Part shown: piece by piece, positions 33,957 through 41,147 of the stretch | Position numbering within the stretch: the stretch's first letter is position 1 | How the letters are laid out: every line of letters begins with the position of its first letter | Assembly (NCBI GenBank): GCA_900548545.1 | Contig: URKX01000006.1 | Span: 1 to 64,000 of the forward strand | Reading direction: 5' to 3' | From: an uncultured Oscillospiraceae bacterium | GTDB taxonomy: Bacteria > Bacillota > Clostridia > Oscillospirales > Acutalibacteraceae | DNA: 64,000 bases | Program-made: the position numbers and the translations under genes | Notes under the pieces: model-generated | Database searches by the model: none | The model's input: only the letters and a program-made list of their open reading frames with translations | What the model was told of the DNA's origin: nothing

Positions 33957-34424
33957 TCACACCTCAAACTGGCCATTTTCCAGCAGTTCGATGACCACAT
34001 GAAGGGATTCCGCTGCGTCCAGATAGGCATAGTGCCCAGTGGCCCAACGGCCCCGCTGGAGCAGTTTCATGCCCTGGCTTTCCCCCCGGCGGATCATTTC
34101 CTCCATCCCCTCAATATGGAAGGCCACGTGGTGGAGACCCTCGCCGTTTTGCTCCAAAGCTTGGCGCCAGACGCTGGGCTCATGATCGGGCTCCAACAGT
34201 TCCACCTCCAGGTCGCCATAATAGAAAAAGGCCTGTTTGCACCGGGCCTTGGTAGGCTGTCCCAGATAAATGGTATGGGTATCCTCATAGACCCCAGTCA
34301 CCTGCACCGGGGGCACAGGCACCCCCAAAAAGGCCGCATAAGCCTGGGAGCTCTTTTCGATATCATGGACCAAAATTCCCAGCTGGGTGCATTTCGCTGT
34401 TTCAAACAAGGGTTTTTTATTCAT
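33957..34424 (-). CDS. VOC-family (glyoxalase/methylmalonyl-CoA epimerase-like) protein
   Basis: 155 residues with two beta-alpha-beta-beta-beta modules. TQLGILVHDIEKSSQAYAAFLG begins the first and GEGLHHVAFHIEGMEEM, with the metal His, begins the second; VELLEP supplies the metal Glu. The layout is closest to methylmalonyl-CoA epimerase-like members, but the metal set and length do not settle the substrate. It is probably co-transcribed with the pentapeptide-repeat gene. Confidence 0.85.
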   Translation of the reverse strand: MNKKPLFETAKCTQLGILVHDIEKSSQAYAAFLGVPVPPVQVTGVYEDTHTIYLGQPTKARCKQAFFYYGDLEVELLEPDHEPSVWRQALEQNGEGLHHVAFHIEGMEEMIRRGESQGMKLLQRGRWATGHYAYLDAAESLHVVIELLENGQFEV

Positions 34425-34523
34425 GGATACAACACTCCTTCCTGCAACCGATTATACCAGCTTTTCAAAAAACCGCAACCGTTATCTGTTTTTTTGTGCA
34501 GGAGTTAAAATGGCAAAAAAAGA

Positions 34524-34551
34524 AACGCCCTCCACGAAAGCGGAAGGCGTT
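34524..34551 (-). terminator. Terminator of tRNA-Thr
   Basis: AACGCCCTCC pairs with GGAAGGCGTT (one mismatch) and is followed on the minus strand by a seven-T run. It starts at the encoded CCA end. Confidence 0.85.
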
Positions 34552-34626
34552 GGAGCTGGAAACGTGACTCGAACACGCGACCTGCTGATTACGAATCAGC
34601 TGCTCTACCAACTGAGCTATTCCAGC
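34551..34626 (-). tRNA. tRNA-Thr(CGU)
   Basis: Acceptor GCTGGAA pairs with TTCCAGC, the D arm is GCTCAGTTGGTAGAGC, anticodon stem CTGAT/ATCAG encloses TTCGTAA (anticodon CGU, reading ACG), and the T arm is CGTGTTCGAGTCACG. CCA is encoded. Confidence 0.96.
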
Positions 34627-34733
34627 AAATATCGAGGCTTCCACGCAGCACAGCCTTCCTCCCGTAAGCGGACTCAGCCCGGGCCTGGAACCGCACAGTT
34701 TGTTCCGATCCAGACCGCCACTGCAAATTAGCC
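34627..34733 (-). other. Long transcribed 5' leader of tRNA-Thr
   Basis: About 107 bases lie between the expected transcription start and the tRNA. They are GC-rich and can fold: GGAAC/GTTCC around a 10-base loop, CCG/CGG around CTTA, and GGCT/AGCC. No open frame or known RNA motif was recognised. From there to 34933 the promoters at 34740 and 34890 are the only other features seen. Confidence 0.5.
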
Positions 34734-34739
34734 TTATAG

Positions 34740-34769
34740 ATTATACCAGAGCGCACCTTCATTTGTCAA
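34740..34769 (-). promoter_or_regulatory. Promoter of tRNA-Thr
   Basis: On the minus strand a perfect TTGACA (34769-34764), 18 bases, and a perfect TATAAT (34745-34740). Confidence 0.85.
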
Positions 34770-34889
34770 CAGGATTTTCCCTATGAAACGGAACGAACGG
34801 CAGCTACATTCCCTTTTCAGAAAGGCTCCCCCTGTGAAACCTATGGGACGCAGGAAGAATTCGCACTTTTTTCCGGGAAGATTCTGTGC

Positions 34890-34895
34890 TATAAT
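34890..34895 (+). promoter_or_regulatory. Extended -10 promoter of the DnaD/DnaC-like operon
   Basis: TATAAT preceded by TGTGC, giving the TG of an extended -10, 38 bases before the DnaD start. No good -35 is seen. Confidence 0.65.
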
Positions 34896-34933
34896 AGGCC
34901 CCAGAATGGATTTGTAGGGGGAACTGGTGTCTG

Positions 34934-35920
34934 ATGGATTACATACTGCACATGGGTGCATGGAACAGTGTGTTCGCCGTGCCTACGTCTCTGGTGGACC
35001 GGTATTTGAAGCTGGCTGGAAAAGAACAGTTACAGGTACTCTTGTGGATGCTGCGTCACGGCGGGGAAGCTGTGGCCCCGGAAACACTGGCCCGGGAGTT
35101 GGGCACTGACGTGGACAGCGTTTTGGACGCACTGGATTATTGGGTGCAAGAGGGGTTGCTGACAGGTTCCAAAGGGGAACTGTCCCCGGCTGCCGCGCAG
35201 GGGCCCACTCCCCCTACTGCCGCTGCGCCTGCCCCGGCCCAAAGCCCCGAAGCGGAACCTCTTCCTCCCAGGAAGCGCTTGGTCAAGCCGGATATGCAGC
35301 ACGTGGTGGTGCGCATGGGGGAATCGGATTCGATCAAATACCTGATGCAGGAGGCCGAAACCATCTTCGGCAAGACCCTCTCCCCGGCTATGGCCTCCAC
35401 TCTGCTGACTATTTGCGACGACTACGGCTTGCCGGTGGAAGTGGCAGTCATGCTGATCCACTATGCCAAGGAGGTGGGCAAAACCGGTACCGCCTACATT
35501 GACTCGGTTGCCCGGGATTGGGCCCAAAGCGGCATCTTCACCTTGGAGGCTGCGGAACAGAGGCTCCAGGAGCTCGGGGAGCGGCGCCAGGCTTGGGCCA
35601 AAGTGCAGTCCGCCGCGGGGCTTCCCAGAAGGGCGCCCTCTAAAAAGGAGGAGGACGCCGCCTACCGGTGGGTCTTCCAGTGGAAATTCACCGGGGAGAT
35701 GCTTTCTGCCGCCTACGAGCGCTGTGTGGACAACACGGGGAAATTCAACGTGAACTACATCAACAAGGTGCTGGAAGGCTGGCGCAAAAACGGTGTGCGC
35801 AACTTGCAGGAGCTGGAAGAATTGGAAACCAAGAAGAAGGAAGACCGGGAAGCAGCCAAGAGCTATGACATCGACGAGCTGGAAAAAATGAGCTTCTTCG
35901 ATCTGCCAGAGGAGCTGTAA
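34934..35920 (+). CDS. dnaD: DnaD-domain replication initiation protein
   Basis: 328 residues. The N-terminal winged-helix (residues 10-75) has VPTSLVDRYLKLAGKEQLQVLLWMLRHGGE and VDSVLDALDYWVQEGLL. A Pro/Ala-rich linker (80-110) follows, then two DnaB_2/DnaD C-terminal repeats (~130-205 with LTICDDYGLPVEVAVMLIHY, and ~235-290 with YINKVLEGWRKNGV). DnaD-like proteins remodel the origin with DnaA and help load the helicase. It is immediately followed (3 bases) by a DnaC/DnaI-like loader, so the two form a primosome pair. Confidence 0.9.
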   Translation: MDYILHMGAWNSVFAVPTSLVDRYLKLAGKEQLQVLLWMLRHGGEAVAPETLARELGTDVDSVLDALDYWVQEGLLTGSKGELSPAAAQGPTPPTAAAPAPAQSPEAEPLPPRKRLVKPDMQHVVVRMGESDSIKYLMQEAETIFGKTLSPAMASTLLTICDDYGLPVEVAVMLIHYAKEVGKTGTAYIDSVARDWAQSGIFTLEAAEQRLQELGERRQAWAKVQSAAGLPRRAPSKKEEDAAYRWVFQWKFTGEMLSAAYERCVDNTGKFNVNYINKVLEGWRKNGVRNLQELEELETKKKEDREAAKSYDIDELEKMSFFDLPEEL

Positions 35921-35923
35921 ACC

Positions 35924-36925
35924 ATGGGATACGGAAATAAAATCTACCAGGCTGCTGCCCAAGAGCTGGAACGGCGCAAACGCCAAGCAGAGGACACCGC
36001 TGAAAAGGGGCGGGAACGTTTTTACGCCCAGTGCCCACGGGCCAAGCAGATCCGGGAAGAGATGGCGCAAAATGCCGCGGGGGCAGCCAAAGCGGTGCTC
36101 TCTGGGAGCGACACCCGCGCCGAGATCACCCGGATGAAAGACAGAGGGCTGGCGCTTAAAGCAGAGTACAACCAGCTGCTGGCAGAGCATCATCTGACCG
36201 AGGCGGATGTGACCCCCCAGTACCAGTGTTCCCTCTGCCGGGACACCGGCTTTGTGGACGGGCGGATATGCTCCTGCTTTAAAAACTTGCAGCGGCGGAT
36301 GGCTTATGAACGGCTGAGCATGAGCGTCCCCCTGGAAAACTCCACCTTTGAAGGTTTCTCCCTGGAGTACTATCAAGAGGACGAACGCACCTATAAACAG
36401 ATGGAAAAAGTGTTTTATGCCTGCAAGAACTACGCGGACAAATTCCGGGCAGACTCCCCCAGCCTGCTGTTCAAAGGAGGCACCGGGCTGGGAAAGACCC
36501 ATCTGTCCCTGGCCATTGCTGGGAAAGCCATTGAAAAAGGCTTTGGCGTGGTGTACGGTTCCGCCCAAAGTTTTGCCGTTGCCCTGGAGCGGGAACGATT
36601 TGACCGGGACCTTCCAGAAGACGGGGGCACCGACGCGCAGCTGGCTGAATGCGACCTACTGATCTTGGACGACCTGGGGACAGAATTCCCCTCGGCCTAT
36701 GTCAACGCCGCCCTTTACAACATCATCAACACCCGGATGATGGCTGGCCGCCCCACCATCATCAGCACCAACCTTTCCCTAAAGGAGCTGGAGCAGCGAT
36801 ATTCCCAGCGGTTTGCCTCCCGGGTGACAGGCTACTATGGCAAGCTGGAGTTTCTTGGCAAAGATGTGCGGGTACAAAAACGGCTGCGCCGCACAAAGAA
36901 GAGCGCTTCCGAAAGCGATTCTTAA
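35924..36925 (+). CDS. dnaC: DnaC/DnaI-like helicase loader ATPase
   Basis: 333 residues. A coiled N-terminal region, then a Cys cluster at 102, 105, 116 and 118 (CSLC and CSC), as in DnaI zinc-binding domains, then an AAA+ domain: Walker A GGTGLGKT at 185-192, Walker B LLILDDLGTE near 241-250, and sensor STNLSLKEL. It loads the replicative helicase with ATP. It directly follows the DnaD gene and ends before a strong terminator. Confidence 0.92.
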   Translation: MGYGNKIYQAAAQELERRKRQAEDTAEKGRERFYAQCPRAKQIREEMAQNAAGAAKAVLSGSDTRAEITRMKDRGLALKAEYNQLLAEHHLTEADVTPQYQCSLCRDTGFVDGRICSCFKNLQRRMAYERLSMSVPLENSTFEGFSLEYYQEDERTYKQMEKVFYACKNYADKFRADSPSLLFKGGTGLGKTHLSLAIAGKAIEKGFGVVYGSAQSFAVALERERFDRDLPEDGGTDAQLAECDLLILDDLGTEFPSAYVNAALYNIINTRMMAGRPTIISTNLSLKELEQRYSQRFASRVTGYYGKLEFLGKDVRVQKRLRRTKKSASESDS

Positions 36926-36985
36926 AGGCCGGTGCTGCTGCCCCCCTGATCTGTAGGATTTTCGATACCATCCCTTTAAACACCA

Positions 36986-37022
36986 AAACGCGCGGAGAAA
37001 CCACCGGTTCCTCCGCGCGTTT
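36986..37022 (+). terminator. Terminator of the DnaD/DnaC-like operon
   Basis: AACGCGCGGAG and CTCCGCGCGTT form an 11-bp perfect stem, with A and T runs beside it, 60 bases past the stop codon. Confidence 0.85.
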
Positions 37023-37071
37023 CCATTGTCCTCTTGGCCTTCACAGGCCGTCTTATCCTAGCCCGATCGTT

Positions 37072-38490
37072 TTAAAGCTTTTCTGAGGTTTTTTCCCCGC
37101 TTTGCTGCTTTCCTGGGAACCGGCTGGCTAGGCTCTTGGCGATGGGCCCCGAAAGGAAACAGAACAGCACAAACGCCAACAGGGCCAGCATCCCCGGCAC
37201 CAACGAAGCATTTCCATTTTGGAAAGTGACCCCGCTTCCACCGTTTGGGGAAGGCCCATCCCCTCCGCCGGTATTGCCGCTTCCCCCTGCGGCCGCCATC
37301 ACAAGCGCCTCTTGGTCAGGCTGGGGACTGCCTTCCTGGCCGGTGGGATCCTCTGGAGCCGCCTCCGCTGTGGGAGAAGGTGCTGGGGTCCCGCCCGCAC
37401 CTGTGGTACTGGCTGGCTTTTCCGTGGCCGAGGTTTTGACCTTTTCGTCCCGGTGAACCGTGACTTGGTACACGGCTTTCGTTTCGCCATCCTGGGCGGT
37501 GACGGTAATTTTGAAAAGGGTGTCACTGCCGCCGCTGCCCAAATTCTTCCGGTTGACTCGGTAGGTGGCGCCTTCCACCGGTTCCCCTTCAAAAACCATG
37601 GTGGTCACTTCATAGGGGACCGTGAGGGAGTATTCAAAAACATCGGGAGAGAATACCGGGGTGAGGGTGCCGTTCTGGGGCACAAGGGATAGCAGCCGGG
37701 CGTCGTTGCTGAGAGTGGGCTTTTCCTCCTCTTCTTTTTCCTGGCGATGGACCGTGACCTGGTACACATTCTTGGTTTCCCCATCCTCGGCAGTAACGGT
37801 GATTTCAAACACGGTGTCACTGCCGCCGCTGCCCAAGTTCTTCCGGTTGACACGGCAAACGGCGCCCGCCACAGGTTCCGCTAGGAATGTGATGGCATCC
37901 ACCTCATAGGGGACAGTCATGGTATATTCCAAACACTCCGGGGAAAAGCCCGGCTCCAACTCGCCAACATCCGGGGCTAGATACACCAGCCTGGCATCGC
38001 TGCTGGGAGGCTCTGGGACGAGGAAGCCGAAAGACACATCGGTATCATTGCCCAGAGGGGAAGGTTCTGGGCCGGAGATTTCAAACACAGACACAAACAG
38101 GGAGCTTTTCCCCGGTGTGGCCCCTTCCACCACCCGGAAGCGGTAGGTGATCCCTTCGCCAGCAGCCAATACAGTTCCCTGATCCGCCGTGAAAACGCTT
38201 TCCACTTTTCCAAAAGCCGAAACCGTTGTGACCGTCCCTTCCCGGACGCTTTCCCCATAGGCAGGACGCAGGTATTCCAACACAGCGGGGTCATACTCCA
38301 CACTGGCGCGGAATGCTGCTACTTCCCCCAGGGACCCGTCATAGATTACGGAAACCTCCACTACACCGCCCGGCTCCCCTTCCTCGCAGGAAAGCGAAGG
38401 GGAAAAGCCAGCAGCCTGGGCCGTTATCCCGCACAGGGCAAACAACAAGGCCCAAAAACAAACGCAAACCGCTTTCCGCCAGTACCCCAT
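37072..38490 (-). CDS. Surface protein with cohesin-like domain and two cadherin-like repeats
   Basis: 472 residues. A signal peptide (1-27) is followed by a cohesin-type beta sandwich (~29-158; VEVSVIYDGSLGEVAAFRASVEYDPAVLEYL is the usual first half). Two near-identical cadherin-like beta-sandwich domains then lie at ~163-249 and ~261-347, each containing VNRKNLGSGGSDT and DGETK-VYQVTVHR. A Pro/Thr/Ser/Gly linker and a C-terminal membrane helix (~435-455) with basic residues hold it in the membrane. The start at 38490 follows AGAAGGTG. It may display a protein-binding or glycan-associated domain; no dockerin is seen in the window. Confidence 0.85.
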   Translation of the reverse strand: MGYWRKAVCVCFWALLFALCGITAQAAGFSPSLSCEEGEPGGVVEVSVIYDGSLGEVAAFRASVEYDPAVLEYLRPAYGESVREGTVTTVSAFGKVESVFTADQGTVLAAGEGITYRFRVVEGATPGKSSLFVSVFEISGPEPSPLGNDTDVSFGFLVPEPPSSDARLVYLAPDVGELEPGFSPECLEYTMTVPYEVDAITFLAEPVAGAVCRVNRKNLGSGGSDTVFEITVTAEDGETKNVYQVTVHRQEKEEEEKPTLSNDARLLSLVPQNGTLTPVFSPDVFEYSLTVPYEVTTMVFEGEPVEGATYRVNRKNLGSGGSDTLFKITVTAQDGETKAVYQVTVHRDEKVKTSATEKPASTTGAGGTPAPSPTAEAAPEDPTGQEGSPQPDQEALVMAAAGGSGNTGGGDGPSPNGGSGVTFQNGNASLVPGMLALLAFVLFCFLSGPIAKSLASRFPGKQQSGEKTSEKL

Positions 38491-38559
38491 ACAAACACCT
38501 TCTTTCCGCAATCAGCAAACAACCCCATACGGAGGTCTTGAAAATTCCATAATCCTGCG

Positions 38560-38626
38560 GCGGACAGGCCGCACAGGCGGCCTTCGAGCCGCCTGACTAG
38601 GCGGGCACTCCTGCCTCACCGCCCGC
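38560..38626 (-). other. Structured GC-rich leader before the cohesin-like gene
   Basis: Three hairpins follow each other: GCGGGC/GCCCGC (38601-38606 with 38621-38626), CAGGCGGC/GCCGCCTG with a 6-base loop (38574-38595) and GCGG/CCGC (38560-38563 with 38569-38572). They lie in the ~150-base 5' leader of the minus-strand gene. No known riboswitch consensus was recognised. Confidence 0.55.
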
Positions 38627-38645
38627 GTTCGCATTTTCTGCGGCT

Positions 38646-38651
38646 ATTATA
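38646..38651 (-). promoter_or_regulatory. Extended -10 promoter of the cohesin-like gene
   Basis: Perfect TATAAT on the minus strand preceded by TGG, an extended -10; the -35 (TTCTTA at 17 bases spacing) is weak. Confidence 0.65.
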
Positions 38652-38745
38652 CCACAAAAACCTTTCAGTAAGAATATAAAATGGGGTATTTTGTCATTTT
38701 TTGTCGAAGGAACGGGAGCTTTCCCTGTTTTTCGCCGGCGGACAG

Positions 38746-38774
38746 TTGACAGATACCCTCCTTTCGATTACCAT
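38746..38774 (+). promoter_or_regulatory. Promoter of the ThrE operon
   Basis: TTGACA (38746-38751), 17 bases, TACCAT (38769-38774). It is about 80 bases before the first ThrE gene. The 362 bases between the divergent starts at 38490 and 38853 hold this promoter, the opposite promoter and the leader hairpins. Confidence 0.75.
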
Positions 38775-38852
38775 AAAGAGAGTTAAGCTGCAAATCAACA
38801 GCCTTTTCTATGTAAAAACCAGTTTGATCTATCTTATAAAAAGGGGCCAGCT

Positions 38853-39629
38853 ATGGGTGAGGAAAAAAGCGTTTTAGAACTCTCCTTCCAAATGGGGGAA
38901 ATCCTGCTGCGCAACGGCGCGGAGATCTCCCGTGTGCAAGAAACCATGGAGCGGGTGGCACAGGCCTACCAAGTGGAAAAATTCAACGTCTATGTACTGA
39001 CCAACGCCATTTTCGCCGTTGGGATGGAACAGGGGAAAGAGCGCTCCGTAGAGCTTCGCCACGTACTCAGCACCACCACCCACATGGGGCGTATCTGCGC
39101 GGTCAACCAGCTTTCCCGGGAAATCGCCCAAGGGAAACTCTCCGTGGAGGAAGCTTTGGAGAGATTGAAAATAATCCGAAAGATCCCCTACTCCTCTTTA
39201 CCGCTGGCCACCTTTGCCTGCGGCATTGGCAGCGCCTGCTTCAGCTATTTGTTTGGCGGGGACGGCTTTGACGCGCTGACCGCCTTTTTTTGCGGCCTGG
39301 TGTTGGAACCCTACCTCTATTGGGTGGACAAGCATGGGATGTCCAAATTTTTGACCAACCTCTCGGCCAGCGCCTTGGTCACCTTGTGCGGCGGCCTGTT
39401 GCTGTTGGCCGGGGTGGGCCACAACATGGACATGATCATCATTGGCTCCATCATCCGCCTGGTGCCCGGGGTGGCCTTGACCACCTCTATCCGGGACTTT
39501 TTTCATAGCGACTATTTGAGCGGCGCCATCCGAATGCTGGACGCCCTTTTAGTGGGCAGCTGCATCGCTATGGGGGTGGGCGTTGTGGTAAAGCTGTTAT
39601 CCCTGCTGACGGGAGGCGCGCTGCTGTGA
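38853..39629 (+). CDS. Threonine/serine exporter, N-terminal half (ThrE_1 type)
   Basis: 258 residues. A cytoplasmic N-terminal domain with LRNGAEISRVQETMERVA and YVLTNAIFAV (~20-55) precedes five membrane helices, ending in GGALL. This is the ThrE/YjjP family, in which two subunits form an amino-acid exporter. It overlaps the second-half gene by 4 bases (GTGA), so the two are made together. Threonine-pathway genes are in the window, but 17 kb away. Confidence 0.88.
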   Translation: MGEEKSVLELSFQMGEILLRNGAEISRVQETMERVAQAYQVEKFNVYVLTNAIFAVGMEQGKERSVELRHVLSTTTHMGRICAVNQLSREIAQGKLSVEEALERLKIIRKIPYSSLPLATFACGIGSACFSYLFGGDGFDALTAFFCGLVLEPYLYWVDKHGMSKFLTNLSASALVTLCGGLLLLAGVGHNMDMIIIGSIIRLVPGVALTTSIRDFFHSDYLSGAIRMLDALLVGSCIAMGVGVVVKLLSLLTGGALL

Positions 39630-40105
39630 TTGATTTTCCCACCTTGCTCAACTGGCTGTTTCAGACGGCAGTGGCCTTCGTTTCCACCATCGCCTTCGCC
39701 ATTATCTTTCACACGCCCCGGCGGGAGTGCCTTTTTTGCGGCATCACCGGCGGGGTAGGCTGGCTGGTCTACTTGATCTGTATGTATGCAAACCTTGGGG
39801 TGGTGGCTTCCTCGTTTTTTGCCACAGTAGCGCTGGCTTGGTTCTCCAGGATCTTTGCCTTCTGCCGCAAAACTCCGGTGACGGTGTTCCTCATCACCGG
39901 GATCTTCCCCTTGGTGCCCGGGGCAGGGATCTACTACACCGGCTACCACTTGTTTATGAGCGACAATTCCCAGGCCCTCTTAAAAGGCTTGGAAACCATC
40001 AAGATCGCCGTGGCCATTGCTTTGGGCATTGGCATTGTGCTGTCGCTGCCGGCGTTTTTCTTTACCCTGCGCCGTTCCCCCAAAAACACCGGGGGCCGTT
40101 CCTGA
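39626..40105 (+). CDS. Threonine/serine exporter, C-terminal half (ThrE_2 type)
   Basis: 159 residues, four to five membrane helices of the ThrE_2/YjjB family, with VFLITGIFPLVPGAGIYYTGYHLF as the family signature. It starts with GTG within the stop of the previous gene (4-base overlap). It is the partner of the N-terminal half. The pseudouridine synthase gene follows after 13 bases and may be co-transcribed. Confidence 0.88.
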   Translation: MIDFPTLLNWLFQTAVAFVSTIAFAIIFHTPRRECLFCGITGGVGWLVYLICMYANLGVVASSFFATVALAWFSRIFAFCRKTPVTVFLITGIFPLVPGAGIYYTGYHLFMSDNSQALLKGLETIKIAVAIALGIGIVLSLPAFFFTLRRSPKNTGGRS

Positions 40106-40118
40106 AAGGAGGAACCCT

Positions 40119-41105
40119 ATGCCCAAAGTGGAAGTGACCATCCAAAAAAACGACGCCGGCCAGCGGGTGGACAAGTTTTTGACCAAAAACTACCCCAACC
40201 TGCCCCAGTCCATGCTGTATAAGTCCATCCGGAAAAAGGACATCAAAGTAAACGGCAAGCGCTGCGAGATCTCCACCCGGCTGCAAGAGGGGGATGTGGT
40301 ATCCCTTTTTTTAAAGGAGGAGTTCTTCCAAAAAGAAGAGCGCCCGGAGGATTTCCTCAAAGCGCCCAAAAAACTCTCCATCCTCTATGAGGATGAGAAC
40401 GTGATGCTGTTGGATAAGAAGCCGGGACTGATCGTCCATCCCGACGAAAACTACCACTTTGATTCCCTGATTGCCCGGGTGCAGCACTACCTCTACGATA
40501 AAGGCGAGTACGACCCCAAACGGGAAAACGCATTTGCCCCAGCGCTGGTCAACCGCATCGACCGCAACACCGGCGGCATCGTCATGGCTGCCAAAAACGC
40601 TGAAGCCCTGCGGATCCTAAACCAAAAGGTGAAAGACCGGGAGCTGCACAAGTACTACTTGTGCATCGTGTGCGGCCACCTGAAGGAAAAAGAAGGGCTT
40701 CTCACCGGCTACCTGGAAAAGAACGAAGCCCAGAACCGGGTCTATGTGTTGCGGGGACCCAAAGAAGGGGCCAAGTCCATCCGCACCCGCTACCGGGTGT
40801 TGGAGGAACGCAAAGGGTTTTCCCTGGTGGAAGTGGACCTTCTCACCGGCCGGACCCATCAGATCCGGGCCCACTTTGCCTCCATTGGCCACCCTTTGGC
40901 AGGGGACGGGAAATACGGCAAAAACGCGGTAAACAAGGGCACCGGGTTCCCCTACCAGGCGCTGTATTCTTACAAGCTGCGCTTTGATTTTCAAACCGGC
41001 GGGGGGATCCTCCAATATCTCAACGGCAGGGAATTTACCGCCGGGGATGTGTGGTTCCTGCCAGAATTTTACGCCATGCCGCCTCTGCTGGCGGACAAAC
41101 TTTAA
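40119..41105 (+). CDS. RluA-family pseudouridine synthase
   Basis: 329 residues with an S4 RNA-binding domain (~12-70) and a catalytic domain. The catalytic Asp is in VNRIDRNTGGIVMAAKN, and LVEVDLLTGRTHQIRAHFASIGHPLAGDGKYG is the conserved C-terminal part of the fold. The ATG at 40119 follows AAAGGAGG; the frame open upstream of it overlaps the ThrE gene. It isomerises uridine in rRNA or tRNA. It resembles RluC/RluD types, but which residue is modified cannot be told. Confidence 0.92.
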   Translation: MPKVEVTIQKNDAGQRVDKFLTKNYPNLPQSMLYKSIRKKDIKVNGKRCEISTRLQEGDVVSLFLKEEFFQKEERPEDFLKAPKKLSILYEDENVMLLDKKPGLIVHPDENYHFDSLIARVQHYLYDKGEYDPKRENAFAPALVNRIDRNTGGIVMAAKNAEALRILNQKVKDRELHKYYLCIVCGHLKEKEGLLTGYLEKNEAQNRVYVLRGPKEGAKSIRTRYRVLEERKGFSLVEVDLLTGRTHQIRAHFASIGHPLAGDGKYGKNAVNKGTGFPYQALYSYKLRFDFQTGGGILQYLNGREFTAGDVWFLPEFYAMPPLLADKL

Positions 41106-41147
41106 AAAATACCCGGGCACGGGTAAAACTTGGGAGTGACTTTCTCC

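Noticed and set aside
34627..34733. Possible small SRP RNA in the tRNA-Thr leader (GGGAGGAAGGCTG resembles the SRP GGAAGGAAGCAG loop)
   Set aside because: The match is partial, the base-paired context of the SRP apical domain is not present, and the segment directly leads into a tRNA.
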